Shown: one piece after another, positions 25,759-39,205 of the stretch
Layout of the letters: the number at the start of each line of letters is the position of its first letter
How positions within the stretch are numbered: the first letter of the stretch is position 1
Assembly (NCBI GenBank): GCA_028671895.1
Contig: CM053810.1
Coordinates: 64,109,501 to 64,173,500, forward strand
Origin: Oenanthe sinensis
Taxonomy: Eukaryota > Streptophyta > Magnoliopsida > Apiales > Apiaceae
Length of the DNA: 64,000 nt
Direction of reading: 5' to 3'
Notes under the pieces: model-generated
Seen by the model: the letters and a program-made list of their open reading frames with translations, nothing else
What the model was told of the DNA's origin: nothing
Databases searched by the model: none
Program-made: the position numbers and the translations under genes

Positions 25759-28700
25759 TAAAATAAATACTTTATAGTAGTAAGAATAGGAATTATACAC
25801 GTAATTAAGAAATAAATATGATTGAGTTCAATAATCGACATTGTACTATTAGGATTTGAATATTTGAAGTGGTAATAGCTATACTAGATGAATAATTAAA
25901 ATTTTGGAGTACACAAATTTCCAGGTCACAGCTGCACCTGCACGTGTGTTTCTTTTTAGTTTGAAAATTTGGGGAGTGCTAGGACTTTGCATAGTTGCAT
26001 TAGGTAGTATAATGGTGCCAGTGAATGGCTGGTTCAATGTTTATCTGCCATTATGTGACAAACTTCACCCTGCTGTTAATATTTGAAATACTTGAGGGTC
26101 TTATCATACAACTACTCTACATTCTTTCAGTATTGCAAGTACTAGGTAAGTTTTGCAAATTTGATACATGTATGTATTTTAAGCTTGGGTTCGTAACAGA
26201 TGATTGTTGCAGCTCAGGTTCTACTAGATGATGATTATGATATATTTGTTGCTTATAGTAAGGTATGACCAGCATTGTTCTAAAATCGGTGAATAATTAT
26301 CGATTAATCCCAGTTCGGTGAGCCACCAAATTAATTAAATTCTTGATTATACAATTCGTGCTTTTTACAACATTAATAAGCAATGACAAGGTAAAAAGCT
26401 TCTAAATTTTGTTTTAAACGCGATAAGAATGAATGATTGTAATATTTACGTTAAAACTTACTCTGGTCTCATTGATAATAAAGCCGATAAAATATATTAT
26501 AATAATCATCTGACATCCAACCTTATATATACTCTAACATAGTACTTCAATGAAATTAATATCTGACATTTATGTTTGGATAAATCGCCTAAAGATTTGA
26601 TTTCATGACAGTTGTGTGTAACGAATGAACCGTGTAAATCTGGTTTCCTCTCTGTACATGGATGAGTGAAGAAGGGGTATGATAATAACTTGGCCCAAAA
26701 AATAAGTGTATATAAAATAATGATCAATGCAATTCTAATTTGAAGTTTTGAACAAACAATTTTTTGCCTAAATTTTTTTAATAAAAGTCTCTGTCCAAAG
26801 TAAATTTATATAATGCGGAGTTTTTTTTTACAATATATGCGGAGTTTAAAAGTGAAGGAAGGAGTGAGTATTAAATTTATTATGGCAGGGGGTTGGTTGT
26901 GTACATGGGTTTTTTGAGGAAAAGAAAAGTAAATCTCGTGATATTTATTATAGAGAAAACATCGAGATGAAAAAGAAACACGGATTTATCGGTTTGGGGA
27001 AACAGTCTCCTGTGGTTTAAGAATGGGGTAGCATCTACCATCTAGTGGGAGATATCATATGGGAGGCATGGTTATATAGAGAGTGATGTTTGAGTTTTGC
27101 CTTGAAATTCACAACAACAAACATTTGAATGGATTGATTGTGTTAGATTTTATTAGTGATTCCAAACACAATCTTACATGTATTGGACCAATACATACAT
27201 ACAAAAAAACAACCAATGTTTTCATTTTTATTCAACACATAAACGTGAAACTAGTATAAACAGTTTGATTTTGGGCCTTTTGGCTATACATTGAGTTGAT
27301 TTTGTGTGTGTGAAACATACTGCTCCTTTCCTCTAATCCATCCCTTTCTCCAACTTGGGTTTTGTCAACAAGAGAGTTGGACTTTTGCAGTTGTTTTTGT
27401 CCTTTTCTTTAATAAGAGGCATTTGTGTAAAATCAACGAGGCATTTGGGTAATCAAACTCAACTTTATAATATATAAGTTGTCGAACAAAAGAGAAAAAC
27501 AAGTACACAAGGGCATGTGAGAGGCATTTAGAAATGGATAGTTAGGAAGCTCCCATTGATAATTAGTAAAATTTGAATAAGTTTGTGTAGGGTTTAAGTG
27601 GTGGGGTTTAGAGAAATTGATTGTGTGGATGCGAGAGGCCCCTTGTTTTCTTCTTTTCACCTTTTCATACATGTAACATGTGTATTTCTCTGTCCCTTTG
27701 TGTTGTTATTAATATCGTTGTAGAGTACTAGTACTATATATAACTCCACTGCTAGTAACAATTGACGGTGACCATTTTCAAACTTGTATTATCACTTCCA
27801 TCGCTATGGTCCTGTATATGGACACATCTTTACTGCAAATACAAAACTTTGATATTTTATCTTTGAATATAATGAAGTCTTGGTGACTGGTGAGTCGTCT
27901 CAATAGTTTTTATTTGTCACACTAAACCTTATTAGCCTCAACTGCTGCTTAAATCTTTAATTCTAGCTGATGGAATAATTGTTAATTGATTGATACACGC
28001 ATGTTTTGTATTGTTTTATTACAACAATACAAGTTAGTTGATAGGATCCCAAAGTACGGTTAGATTCTTAAACATGTAAGAACATGCAAAAGGAGTAAGA
28101 ACAGAACAAAATTTGGGAGCCATTGTATGGGCCACCCCAACTAATAAGAGATCAACTTTAGACCGTTAGAGAGACTACTTTTTGCAATTACTACATTTTA
28201 GACTGCCATGATCATTATTAACGGCTAATCCAAAATCAAGTGAACGTCTCACATTATGAAAAGAAACAAATGGCTTGAGCGCTTGGCTCTTTCAGGCCGT
28301 GGCAAAAAATGTTTTTCGAGACAGCAGCTCTCAGGTCAAAAACGTTTTTCAGAAAGCAACTTTTAAAATTTATCAATTATCTTTCAGACAGTTTTTCAAC
28401 AAAAAATTGTTGAATCTGTCTGTAACAGTAATACCAAATGGGGCCTTAATCTCGTGGCTTAATTACTACTCTCAATTTTTAAATAATAAATGTTTGATTT
28501 TATTTAATCGATATTTTTATTAAAAAATAAATTTAAATATGTGTCGAAACTTAAAAAAAATCAAGTAATAATTATTTAAAAATAAAAGGATGAGTTAATT
28601 TTCGTATATATCTAAAGTCTGATACTAATCTTTTTCTAACTAGCTAGTCTGAAGTATGAATTGATACATATATCTTATTGCCATTTTAAAAGTGGCCCCT

Positions 28701-29231
28701 ATAAATAACAGCATATATGCCCCTATAAAGTTTATTTTTTGAATAATTGGTTCGACCAATTTTCTTGATCATGCTTAATTTGTGAATGAATGATGTTACA
28801 TAGCTAAAAGAGGTACCAGGGTTACTTACAGAGTTAGTGACTTAGTGTTATGCCGTGTCATGACATTATCGTTATTAGCTATTAGTAGTGAGCTCAAGTC
28901 CAATCCCATTCTTAAATGAGGTGCTAGCTCAAAAATAGATAATATTATATAAAATATAATTCCAACGATATCTTAATTATTCAGGAAATCACTAGTATAT
29001 TTTAAATTTTACTAATCATATCCTATTAACAGGGATCCTCTAGGATATCTTAATAAATAAAAAATTCATTTCACTCTCTTTTCTCACATCATTTCTCTTT
29101 TTTAAAACTAACTAGATTCAAATTTATTATTATTTTTATAATAGTAGAGAATTAATATAGAAAATATTATTGGAGTTAATATGTAAAATAGATTATCTAA
29201 ATCACTAAAGTCCATTATTTTATAATATTTA
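25759..29231. other. intergenic DNA, no gene seen
   Basis: It holds the 3' flank of the SMI1/KNR4-like gene and then AT-rich sequence. A segment at about 28275-28447 ends ACCAAATGGGGCC and looks like half of a MITE whose partner end I could not find. No supported gene or RNA. Confidence 0.5.
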
Positions 29232-29766
29232 TATGTATCAAGTAGGTGACTGATTGTAAATTTGACTCATTTTGGTGACTGATTGTACAATTTGACTCAT
29301 TTCAATTTTAAGGTCACCTGATAATTTTCCGACGAAAAAAAATATGCACAAAAAAATCCGAAAAAAATTTATATGTAGTAAAACATCCCGACTTTGAATC
29401 TCCTAAACTCAGAATTATCGAAAGAAAATTCAAAACTTAAAATCAAAATTAAATAAATCTTGACCCAAATTTATTTAATTTCGATTTTGAGTTTTGAGTT
29501 TTGAATTTTATTTCGATAATTCTGAGTTTAGGAGATTCAAAGTCGGGGTGTTTTACTACATATAATTTTTTCCCGATTTTTTTTGTGCATATTTTTTTTC
29601 ATCAAAAAATTTCAGGTGGCTGGAAAATGAGTTTGATAAAAAAATCGAAATCAGTGACTAAAATGAGTCAAATTATGCAATCAATCACCAAAATGAGTCA
29701 AATTTACAATCAATCACCTATTTGATGCATCTGGACGTAATCAGTCACCTAATTGATATTTAACCC
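29232..29766. mobile_element. second, truncated copy of the foldback family
   Basis: The same modules as at 19981-20698 (GGTGACTGATTG, TTTCCGACGAAAAAAAATAT, CTCCTAAACTCAGAATTATC and their complements), again as one palindrome. The right end GATATTTAACCC matches the first copy, but the left arm lacks the outer 40-50 bases, so no target duplication can be read. Confidence 0.8.
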
Positions 29767-30116
29767 TTCTAAGAATATAGACGTTTATGTTTTTGACACC
29801 AACATTTTTTTAAAAGAAAAACAAGAAATCTTTTAACGATTAAGCAATTCATTGTTTCACATGCGACCCAAGCGTCAATAACTCCCCCGTTCACGTGCCA
29901 CCGCCCAGAGTCTCACGTGCATATATGGAAGAAACATACAGTTAGCCTAGTGCAGATTTGCTAGGTACACTCAACATCCAGCTACCTATTAAATTCTTAC
30001 GTTGGATTCCAGTCTTTTCTACTACCTAGTTCATCAGCTAGGACTCTGCCCTTGAGGAAGGCTCTTTCCATTTGACAACATGTATTTTCTTAGATTTCTG
30101 TGCCGTTAAATTAATA
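29767..30116. other. intergenic DNA, no gene seen
   Basis: Short interval between the foldback copy and the Stowaway MITE. It contains two ACGTG-type motifs (near 29895 and 29915), which are not enough to call a regulatory region. Confidence 0.45.
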
Positions 30117-30376
30117 CTCCCTCCGTCTCGTAATGTTTTTCCTGTTTTGACTTTTTGTACTGTTCATTGTAATCGATTGACTACTAATTTATACATAATT
30201 TATAAGACAAAATATAGTCACGAGTGATTTTGTTTGATTCGTATTTGTAAGTACTTTAATACAGTAAATTTTTTATATTTAATACTAATACGAAATTAAA
30301 GATATTAACGATTAAAAAGTGTGTGTTGGCAAACGCGCACATGATTAACAGGAAAAGTAATAAGAGACGGAAGGAG
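30117..30376. mobile_element. Stowaway-like MITE
   Basis: It starts CTCCCTCCGTCTCG and ends GAGACGGAAGGAG, and is flanked by TA at 30115-30116 and 30377-30378. Length is 260 bp and it is non-coding. Confidence 0.85.
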
Positions 30377-31356
30377 TACAACTTTAATGGTAAATTAAAA
30401 ATATATTTTAAAGTTTATTAGATATATTTTCTAATGATATAATTTTTAGTTTTTTTCTTAATTATATATTATGTGTAACATTCGGTCAAAAATTGATTAA
30501 TTTGACTAACGAAAATAGAAACAGAACAATTATTTTGAGATGGAGAGAATATATTACGTTCATTTTTATAGTATAATTTTAGCTTATTTATTCTACTGTT
30601 TTTTCTTTTTATTTTCATGTACCGTGTTCCTGCGATTTTTCTCTTAAAAACCTTCAATGCTTTTGTGATTTTAATATTTTATGCGACTACAATACAGTAT
30701 ATATTATTACAGTATTATTATATCATTTGTATTAAGCGTTGAATTGAATAAAGCTGTCAATTTGATGCGTGTTAGCCTGTATTAATAGGGCTATTACTTT
30801 CTCAGTTGTGTGAGTGCAGTGATGCTAATTGCCAAGGCAAGTGATGGCCAGTTTACTTGTGAAATACGCATAGGTTTTATTGTTCAACGGGTTAATAAAT
30901 GTTTCTGCTTCTAGTTCTAACTTTATGGGTCTCCACGGCTTTTATATTGGTTTGGCCCAGGACATAAAGTCCATCCGGCCCATTTTTATCTTGTCAAAGA
31001 ACTTGGAACATTAGTTCTGTTTTCTACTTGATATTGGCCATATCTCTAATCTCAAAAAACCGAAACAATGTTAGACATGAATATACTGAGAACAAACTAA
31101 CAAATTAAGAAAATGAAGACAGATAAATCAAATTTGTTTCCATCAGATATAATAAACTTGTATAACCCACTGTGTATCAAAGCAAAACATGGCAATGACA
31201 ATGCCAATGCAAAATCAAAGCTATGGATCCTGTTCTCCTTGCATGCTATACTTATGGTCCTACATTGTACAAAACAGCAGCTTCGTGCGTCCGCTGCCTC
31301 AAGGATAACGCTATACAATTTGGTGTTTGCAATATCTAAAGTCTAGTCGACAGATC
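30377..31356. other. intergenic DNA and 3' flank of zeaxanthin epoxidase
   Basis: The part next to 31356 should contain the 3' untranslated region of the minus-strand epoxidase gene, roughly 31080-31356 by composition. The rest is AT-rich without features. Confidence 0.45.
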
Positions 31357-34300
31357 TCACACTGCTTGGAGAGCTGCATTTCCTTCTGTTTCCTCTGCAA
31401 CCTTGGGTGGAAACTTCATCACCTTTACCCGAAAAGCTACCTGCATACACTATGCGCCTACGTAAATGCATAATTGGTAATAATTATATACAAGTAAAAG
31501 TATGCATATCGCTCTGATTATGAAACCCCTGCATGCCAGCAAGTTGTAGGCTGGACACAGATGCCAAGTATCAATCCCATTTAATTATGGCTTGAACTAC
31601 CGGATTTACAAAGTAATCATAACCGTAGTTTAAGCTGGCGAAAGACATGCTTGGAATCAGGTGAAAAGTTATCATGCTATTCTTCTTTTGCAGCAGGCAA
31701 AATAAATGAATTCTTATCTTCACTGGTTACAGAGATCAAAATAGCAAGTTTGCTTCAAATCAACCCCACTGCCATCTGAGCTTGAAACTGGCCAATTCGT
31801 AGCTGTAACTAGAAAAAAACATTTTATGCTTTTTAAGAGAAGGAAATTTTCACCTTTTCATCAGAACCAAATCCTATAACATCTGACGGATGAAAGCGAG
31901 TAGGAAAGTTTGGGGGAAGCCGATACCGTCTTCCCTCATTACTGGAAATTAAGAAGCATTCATTCAGAAAAGGTTTTTCTGAATATAATAATAAAAAACA
32001 ATGAAATGCAACACACTCGGATGTCAAGTTTTGCCCAACTTACTCAGTTAAGTAGGTCCCATGTTCACTTCGCAAATCAGTAACAAAAAAGGCACCCTTC
32101 TTGCAAGTTATTTTAGCATGCAAGTTGGAAACCTGAAATACAAAATATTTGATGGTGATGAAGATGAAAAATTTGTCTTTAAAAAGAAAAACTAAATATC
32201 AGAAATTGTTCAGCTCGCCTGGGATGAAGGTATGGAAATTGATATTCCTGGAATGTTTGGGTGCAATACGCTCCTGCAATACAATATCATGTAATATCTT
32301 AGTTGTCTTTTTAGGAACACTATGATAACATATATTGCTTCAGGTACAACTGAAATTTCCAAATACAGATGTTTGCGTATTTTCTTTTCGTCACTTTGTT
32401 TCTATGATTTAGTTGCAAATCAATTTTCTTCTTAGATCAATATTATTATTTTAGAAAATACATTGTTCAAGGGTCATGAACAATTTTCATTTAATCGAGA
32501 AGAAGTGTTGAAATGTTTCCAGACGTTGTGAGAACTTTTAGGCAGAATTCCACAATAAGTACTTGAGAATCTAGTAGGTTATTTTAAACTGGGAAACACA
32601 ATGTCATGTACTTGGCATCAACTAAAACCTGTTATAGTAGAGAGAAATATTCCTCTCTCTTGGTATCAAGAGGTCGAGGGTTCAAATCCTCAGTGAAGGC
32701 ATGGATGTGTGCATGTATAAATTTAAGACCTTTTATGAAATATAAATATAAATGATAAGACCAAAATATAAAAAAGTAAGTTTAAGACCTGCTTAAGAAA
32801 AAAAAGTTTTAGTACCTACCCGACTATACAAGGTTTTCCCTCATCCTTACTAAGAAATATTGATTCTGAAGAAGCAGACGTGTTCCCGACAGGAAATAGA
32901 ACCCACCTGCCAGACAATCAAGGGAAAAACAGAAATGAGAAAATGTGCTACAATTTTTTTGCAGAGAATTTAGCATTGTAGCCTAGTTGATACCCCTCTC
33001 CTTTTGGTTACAAGAGGTCGAGGGTTTGAGCCTCAATAAATGCATGTGTGCGTGGGTATTTCAAATTCCACGATTGACCGTTCAAGTTAAAGACAGAAGA
33101 TATTTGCAGATGTTAGGCAAATTATACTCACTCTGCGTTTATAGCACGCTCCAATGCATCATCATCTTCGAACCATCTTTTTAAATCACTGTTTGCCTTC
33201 AAGCCAATTATAAGATATTAACTTCCCAAATATTGCATGGTTTTATTATATCTAGGTAGACATACTAAAGGTTTAAATAGTTATATAGCATACTCTGTCA
33301 GAAAGCCTGCACTGTAATGGTCTTCCTTCAAGGTTTGATCTGCACAAGGAAATAACAAGTATGAACAAACTACTGTCATGTGACTAGTTAAGAATCCTTT
33401 GGACTCAGAAGCTCAGCTGCCAGTTTAATATAGATGTGAAGTAAATATGCAAGGTAAATTAGTATTGTGCCCAAAAACACGTGACAATTTTTCAGTGGTG
33501 GGATCATAGTATGTCTTTAGTTCCTGGAGGCAGGAGCTTCTGATTTGGATAATTGTTCCAACCTTGGAATACAGATATTCAAAATGGTTGTGAGCTAATA
33601 TAACTCGATTTACGCTTTAGTGCGTTGTTCGCACATACAAAGCATCAAATTTTATCCACAGTTCAGATACCTCTTTCATTTAACACAATATCCTAATCAA
33701 AGAAGAGACAGTTGCACCGCCGAACTAATCTACAAATGTGGATACACAACCATACAGTCCATACCTTTTTCATGTAGGTAGATAATTGGCTGAAATAATA
33801 TAACATAAAAGGTTGATGCAAAAAGGACTTCAAGAGAGCTTACCCATTGCCGCCTAGTACCCAACTTAGCATTAATGGCATCCCGATGTCAATAAAAAAT
33901 CTTCCCCCAACTCTCCCTGGATGTGGTATTCTAAACTTGGTCAAGAACTGAAATAGATTACAAAATATCAGTAATTGCAATAAAATTACAGTGCCAATAT
34001 TTGTATTATTGCTTTTAATATAGCTTACCGACAGCGGACCAAGTCCTACACCCAAATATGCTTTATATGTTGAGGCCATGATTGCTGCCATTCTAGCAAG
34101 TCCATGAATAACAGAGACACGTATCTTCCTAGAACTCTCATAGCTGAGATGAGGAGCGGAAAAAGGGAATCAGATTAGCGTGTTTATAGAAAAGTTAGCA
34201 AATATTCAGATATTTGTAATCAACAAAAGATGTGAGATACTGTGATATACAGAAAGAACTAGATTATTATTTTTCTTGAAAATAAGTACTTATTTCTGAA

Positions 34301-37300
34301 AAATAATATAAGCGCCTAAGACGTGTTTAAAGTTAATAGTGATATTTAACCAGTAAAGTCACATTTATCCGTCATGGTAAAACCATGCAGATGTTATTCT
34401 AGTTGTGTGTACTATTAATTGAAGTCTAAATTTTGACCAGTAAGTTTATATTACCTTCTTAGGGAGGATTCTATATCGATAGGATTTCCTGATTCATTGC
34501 TTCGCTTGTACGCTTTATCAAGCTCCAATGCTAGTTGATAGCTGTCCTGAAATAACGCAAATATTAGCTCCACTTTACAAAATATTCCCCATCTAAATAT
34601 CCAATAAATTAAAACAAATAAAGTATCTACAGATCACAAAATCTCACAACAATATTTAAACCAAGACATGAAGTCTGGATACTGTACATTTGGTTATTAG
34701 AACATGGAGTATCAGATAAAAGGCAATGGATTCACATTATCTTAATCCAGAATTCATAAAAAGCATCTCATACCTCAATGGCCATGCACCCCCCTTGACC
34801 TAAATTTGGCTGCATAGCATGAACCGAGTCCCCAAGCAAGGTTATACGACCCTTTCCCCAATTAAAAGTTGGTTCCCGGTCATATATGTCACGGCGAAGA
34901 ATTGCTTCTTCATCTGTAGCAATCAACAAATCTACAACATTATCACACCAACCTCCAAATATTTGAAGGAGCCTATCCTTTTTACCTGCAAACCATTCAT
35001 CGGACATCATGTTAACAGAAATAAAAAGATATTACTGAGTCCACATCATTGGTTATCAACCAACTACCAAGCATTATAAGTTATTATTGTATCCACAGGG
35101 AGACTGTATCCAGTTCATACAGTAATTAATGCTCGAGCACTAGTCAAATGGTACTGGCAGAATTAGCAAAAGAGAGACCAGAATTCAATTCTCTTCTCGA
35201 CATTAATTAGGATTTTAGGATAGATCTGCTATTTTTAGCTGTGTGGTTTAGTAGCACTATAAAAACTACTACTATTTTATCTATCCAGCAGTTTGAATAT
35301 TACAAGCTCTCTATACCGTCACTGAGCAAAAATGCAGCTAGCCATTTCCATATACAAGTTCATATATCATAAAATTGATAAAGTGTGTTCAGTAAATGTA
35401 CAAGCACATCAAAAATTATAATCCTAGACTTTCAAAGTAGATAGAATATACAGGGTTCAAATATAGCATACCATTTGCATTATCTGTGCCACCAGCAGGT
35501 TCATTGTAAAATGCATACCACTGCATCTTTCCCCCGCCCACATCTGAAGAAACAAAGTATTGTTTGTGGCCCAGAAATACTCGGTACCTTTAAAAGAAGA
35601 TCCATTATAACACGGAGATAAGCTAATAATGACTATTGGAGTGGAAGTAAGCATACCCGACGGTATCAATATCTGCAGGCACAAAATCTGCAATCCCTGT
35701 ATAACAAGTGTAACCTGAATATGTAGGCTCTGTATATCCAAACAAATTTCTCCTTACCTGTTGGGAAAAAATTGCTATCAATTTAAACACGCATGCGAAG
35801 GAATATAGGTATAAGTACATTAGTGTGAACACTCATGTACGATGAGATTATTAGTAGATTTATTTGACTTCAAAAATAAACAATATCTCCACAAAAATGT
35901 ATTATTAGTAAAGTGAAAGAAGGGAAGATGAAGAGTACCTTCGACCATATTCCATCAGCGCCAACCAAAAGATCCCCTTCACAGCGCTGTCCATCCTCCA
36001 GTATAACAGTAACCTAAATTTGTAATATAGACAAGACAACGATGATGTACTTCCAACATATAATCAACTTACTAGATGTGTATAACTAATTAAACTATAT
36101 ACAGAACTCTCTAGTTTGCTTGCTTGAACTCCAACTAAAGATCATATGAACACAAAAAAATTGCTCAACAAAGCTGATTTTACCTTATTTCCATCATCCT
36201 CAAAGTCCACTACATTACTACCATTCAATATAATATCATCTCCAACAGCGGTTGCCAGAATTTTTTGCAACATCATGCGACTTATAACTCTTGTGACTGG
36301 AAGGCCTCGTTCAGCTGCAGGTGTGAACGTATCAAACTTGCAGTACCTAATAACCAAGTTACGAGTCTTATTTAACAAATCAAATTTTTATAACCAGAGA
36401 ACCTTTTGCTCAAGGAAAGCATACAACACATCAAGGCAAAAAATTTAAAAATGTACAATATATCACACACAGGAACCTCAAAACAAAGATTAGCTGGAAG
36501 CAACCAGCCCAGCCATCAGTTCTTCATAAAATAAAATTCAACCACTTCAAATTGGCGAAGCAATTTACACATCAGGCAGAACATTCAATATGTTCAGGGG
36601 AACATCACAACCAAAACCTTCCACAACTGGTTAATATTATGTCAAAGATACAAACTTGAATTGCTTGCAGCAAGTGATCACACAGTCAATAAACACACTA
36701 CATGCACACACAGTTATGGCGGAAGGAAATTTGAATTATATATTGGAAAAAGTGAAGGAAAAAATTCATTGTCAACCATGACACCAATACATGCCTAGAT
36801 ATGATCAAAATTATGTTAAAGATGCAAACTTGAAAACCTTGCAGCAAGCATACACACAAACAGATTAATAAAAGAATGATATTTTAATCATATGCTGGAA
36901 AAGTTGAATGAAAAAAGCAGGTACCAATTGCCAGAAACACCATCAACCAATCCATTGATCCTGTCACCAGTAATACAACCAGCTTTCATAACTTCATCAG
37001 CAACATCCCAATCAATAGCTTCTAAAGCAGCCAAAGCATTACTTTGTATCTGAATTGGACCTCTATACTGTCCCTCACCTCTAATAGCACTCAAGTCCCT
37101 CTCAAACACCACCACTTCAAACCCCTTTCTCCTTGCTGCCAGCGCGAAAACTAAGCCTCCAATCCCACCTCCAGCCACCAGAATCTTCAACTTCTTCTTC
37201 CCCTCACGCAAATTCTCACCACCACTTTGATTTACCAAAGGCACCTCAGTCACAGCAGCTTTAACTTTACTAGTCACCCTCTTTAAAGATCCAATTTTTC

Positions 37301-37439
37301 TGGTTGGTAAGTAATAATTAACATGATGGGTATGCAAGAATTCATCAGAAAAGTCCTTTGAGATTGAATTCAAGAAATGGGTTCTTGAAAAAAGTGCAGG
37401 TGATAAGTTCATTGAAGTGTAGAACACAGCTGAAGCCAT
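31357..37439 (-). CDS. ZEP: zeaxanthin epoxidase, chloroplastic
   Basis: FAD-dependent monooxygenase that converts zeaxanthin to antheraxanthin and violaxanthin in plastids, feeding the xanthophyll cycle and abscisic-acid synthesis. Exons in transcript order: 37439-36925, 36346-36184, 36013-35939, 35757-35657, 35587-35472, 34985-34774, 34546-34455, 34143-34029, 33947-33844, 33339-33294, 33196-33132, 32906-32820, 32273-32219, 32132-32044, 31941-31854, 31440-31357. They sum to 2007 bases, 668 aa, the usual family length. The N-terminal 70 residues look like a transit peptide. Visible motifs: the FAD-binding GGGIGG (90-95) with VVVFER after it, LLVGADGIWSK (241-251), GDSVHAMQPNLGQGG (375-389), and a C-terminal FHA domain (about 558-622) with GSVLHPN, SNLHAKI and LRSEHGTYLTDNEG. 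All phases join without a stop. Intron 13 is GC-AG. The gene appears functional. Confidence 0.96.
32164..32218 (-). other. GC-type 5' splice site of ZEP intron 13
   Basis: The donor reads TCATCCCAG|GCGAGC on the minus strand; the full intron is 32133-32218 and ends TTTCAG before GTTTCC. It joins IPSSQ to VSNLHAKI in phase 0. No GT donor nearby keeps the conserved protein. Confidence 0.75.
32636..32760 (+). mobile_element. possible tRNA-derived SINE in ZEP intron 12
   Basis: GGGTTCAAATCC (32678-32689) is a good RNA polymerase III B box, preceded by GGTATCAAGAGGTCGA, which is shared with the element at 32972. The A box is weak (near TAGTAGAGAG). The element is antisense to ZEP. Borders are estimates. 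Confidence 0.45.
32972..33075 (+). mobile_element. tRNA-derived SINE fragment in ZEP intron 11
   Basis: A box TAGCCTAGTTG (32979-32989) and B box GGGTTTGAGCC (33022-33032) lie about 43 bases apart, as in tRNA-derived SINEs. CAAGAGGTCGAGGGTT is shared with the copy at 32636. It lacks a tRNA acceptor stem, so it is not a tRNA gene. It lies on the strand opposite to ZEP. Confidence 0.5.
35131..35235 (+). mobile_element. possible SINE remnant in ZEP intron 5
   Basis: TAGTCAAATGG fits the A-box consensus, and GAATTCAATTC about 40 bases on is a degenerate B box. Neither tail nor target duplication could be confirmed. Confidence 0.3.
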
Positions 37440-39205
37440 GTTCAGATATCACACTCTGCTGCTAATTTCTTTTCCTTGATTGGTTCTTGATACTGGTGAT
37501 GTTGGAAATGATTTAGTAGTGTATAGTATTATAGTAGTATTATTTTGTGCTGTTTACCAATCCATGGCCCTGGATTTGTGAGTGTCCTCCTCCACCAATT
37601 GTGTATATTTGCTTGCCACGTGTCCATCTCCTCTGCACACATGTTGTCAATCCACTGGTTCGACATACCAGACGAATCAAATACTCATAGATTCCAAGTG
37701 GCTCATATTTGTTTTTGGGTTAGATATTTCATATTTCTACCGAAATTTAGGTACTGTTTGGCTCTCACATGCATTTTTTTAACTTATAACTCATTTATAA
37801 AACAAGTCAAACGAAGCTTTACTAATCAAAATATGTGCTTGGAAATTTTTACTAAAATAAGTACGTGCTTATTTAACAACCACCTTCATTTGTATGTTAT
37901 AGGATATAAGTTGAGTATTTAACTTTTTTGTTAATTGTTCTAAAAAAAAAAATTCTTTTTTGTATGGCTCCTGCTCTCTCTCGTCATTAATTGCATGTTT
38001 TAAACATATTGTAAATTTTAATAGTATGTTGAGGGGGTATTATGGCAGTGACTTCATGATTCATGAATTATTTAAAATATAAAATGTATCACAAAAATAT
38101 ATGTATAATTATATAGTTAGACTAATGTAACTTTAGTTGGTACCTTATTAGAGTTAATTTACTAAACTAAACTCGTGTAATTTAAGTTCATACTAGTACA
38201 TTATACTAAATATTTATTGAGGAAAAGGAACCTATGATATATCTTAGGTAATTTCCTAAGATCTTAGTACAAAATGATAGTATATTAATAAAATTTTAAA
38301 TGAAACCTGATTTTACAAAAATACATCTATCATGTTTGCTCCCTAATCCCATATTTATTAATCATGTGTAAGTTTTGGTAAAATTGTAAAGTTATCATGG
38401 AGCATATTTTTTTTTAACAGTGTGCAAATAACTTGGACATAATTCAGAAGAAAGAAGCTCATTTGACCCTGATCCATATTGGGATTATGTGATACCTAAT
38501 CACTTGAACTATGAGCTTTCAAATGTCAATATGCCTACCATACTTAATTGCTTCTTGTGTTGGTGTCTCTGGAATCTGGATGAAAACGCAAAGAACCAAT
38601 ACAAGTGAAACAAGAACACGAATAGACAACTAAAAAAATATATGAATTGTAGAACTTACTTTCAACTACATTTATAAATCTATGTTAAAAAATGGTGAAA
38701 TAAGGAGTGATATAATAGACTTCAGCAATATTAATTAGCAAGCTGTACCAAGAGAAGACTGAAGTTATCAAGTACTCAATTAAATTTTCGTTTGCCCACT
38801 CTTCTTTGAAGTTCAAAATTTGTTTAAACATAACATAATAGTTATGTACATTATTTTGCATTTCATTACTTTTAACACTTCGAGCTTACAGTCGGTATAA
38901 GTACCCTCACAACTCATTACCCATCTTTGGATAAAAAATGGCAGAAGGAAGCTCAAAACTTCTATCAACAATTTTCAATTCATAAACCAAATGACCTCAA
39001 ACAGATGATAAAATCAAGTACTATCTGAAAATCTTAAATCCATAAGCAAGATGCATAATTAACAAAATCACTTAAACGAAGTTCCTTCCACGTAGACAAC
39101 AAAATGATAGTAATGTTAGCCCATCAAAACATAACTAACTCTAAACCCGTGCGAGGCACAAGTATTTTCTAATTGAACTATCATATATGTTTCTACCTTT
39201 TATTG
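37440..39205. other. ZEP promoter side and intergenic DNA
   Basis: The 5' leader of ZEP should lie within about 37440-37560. Further out, 37745-37915 begins GGTACTGTTTGGCTCTCAC, like the end of a hAT or Harbinger MITE, but no partner end was found. No gene seen. Confidence 0.45.

Noticed and set aside
24501..25841. Minus-strand frames overlapping the SMI1/KNR4-like gene
   Set aside because: They are shadows of the GC-rich plus-strand coding sequence and lack domains or splice partners.
28275..28523. 82-aa frame and a MITE-like end
   Set aside because: The frame has no domain, and the ACCAAATGGGGCC end has no partner inverted repeat or target duplication, so no element was called.
32672..33035. 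Possible tRNA genes (B-box sequences)
   Set aside because: No acceptor stem, anticodon arm or cloverleaf can be drawn; the A/B box spacing and shared flanks fit SINE fragments better.
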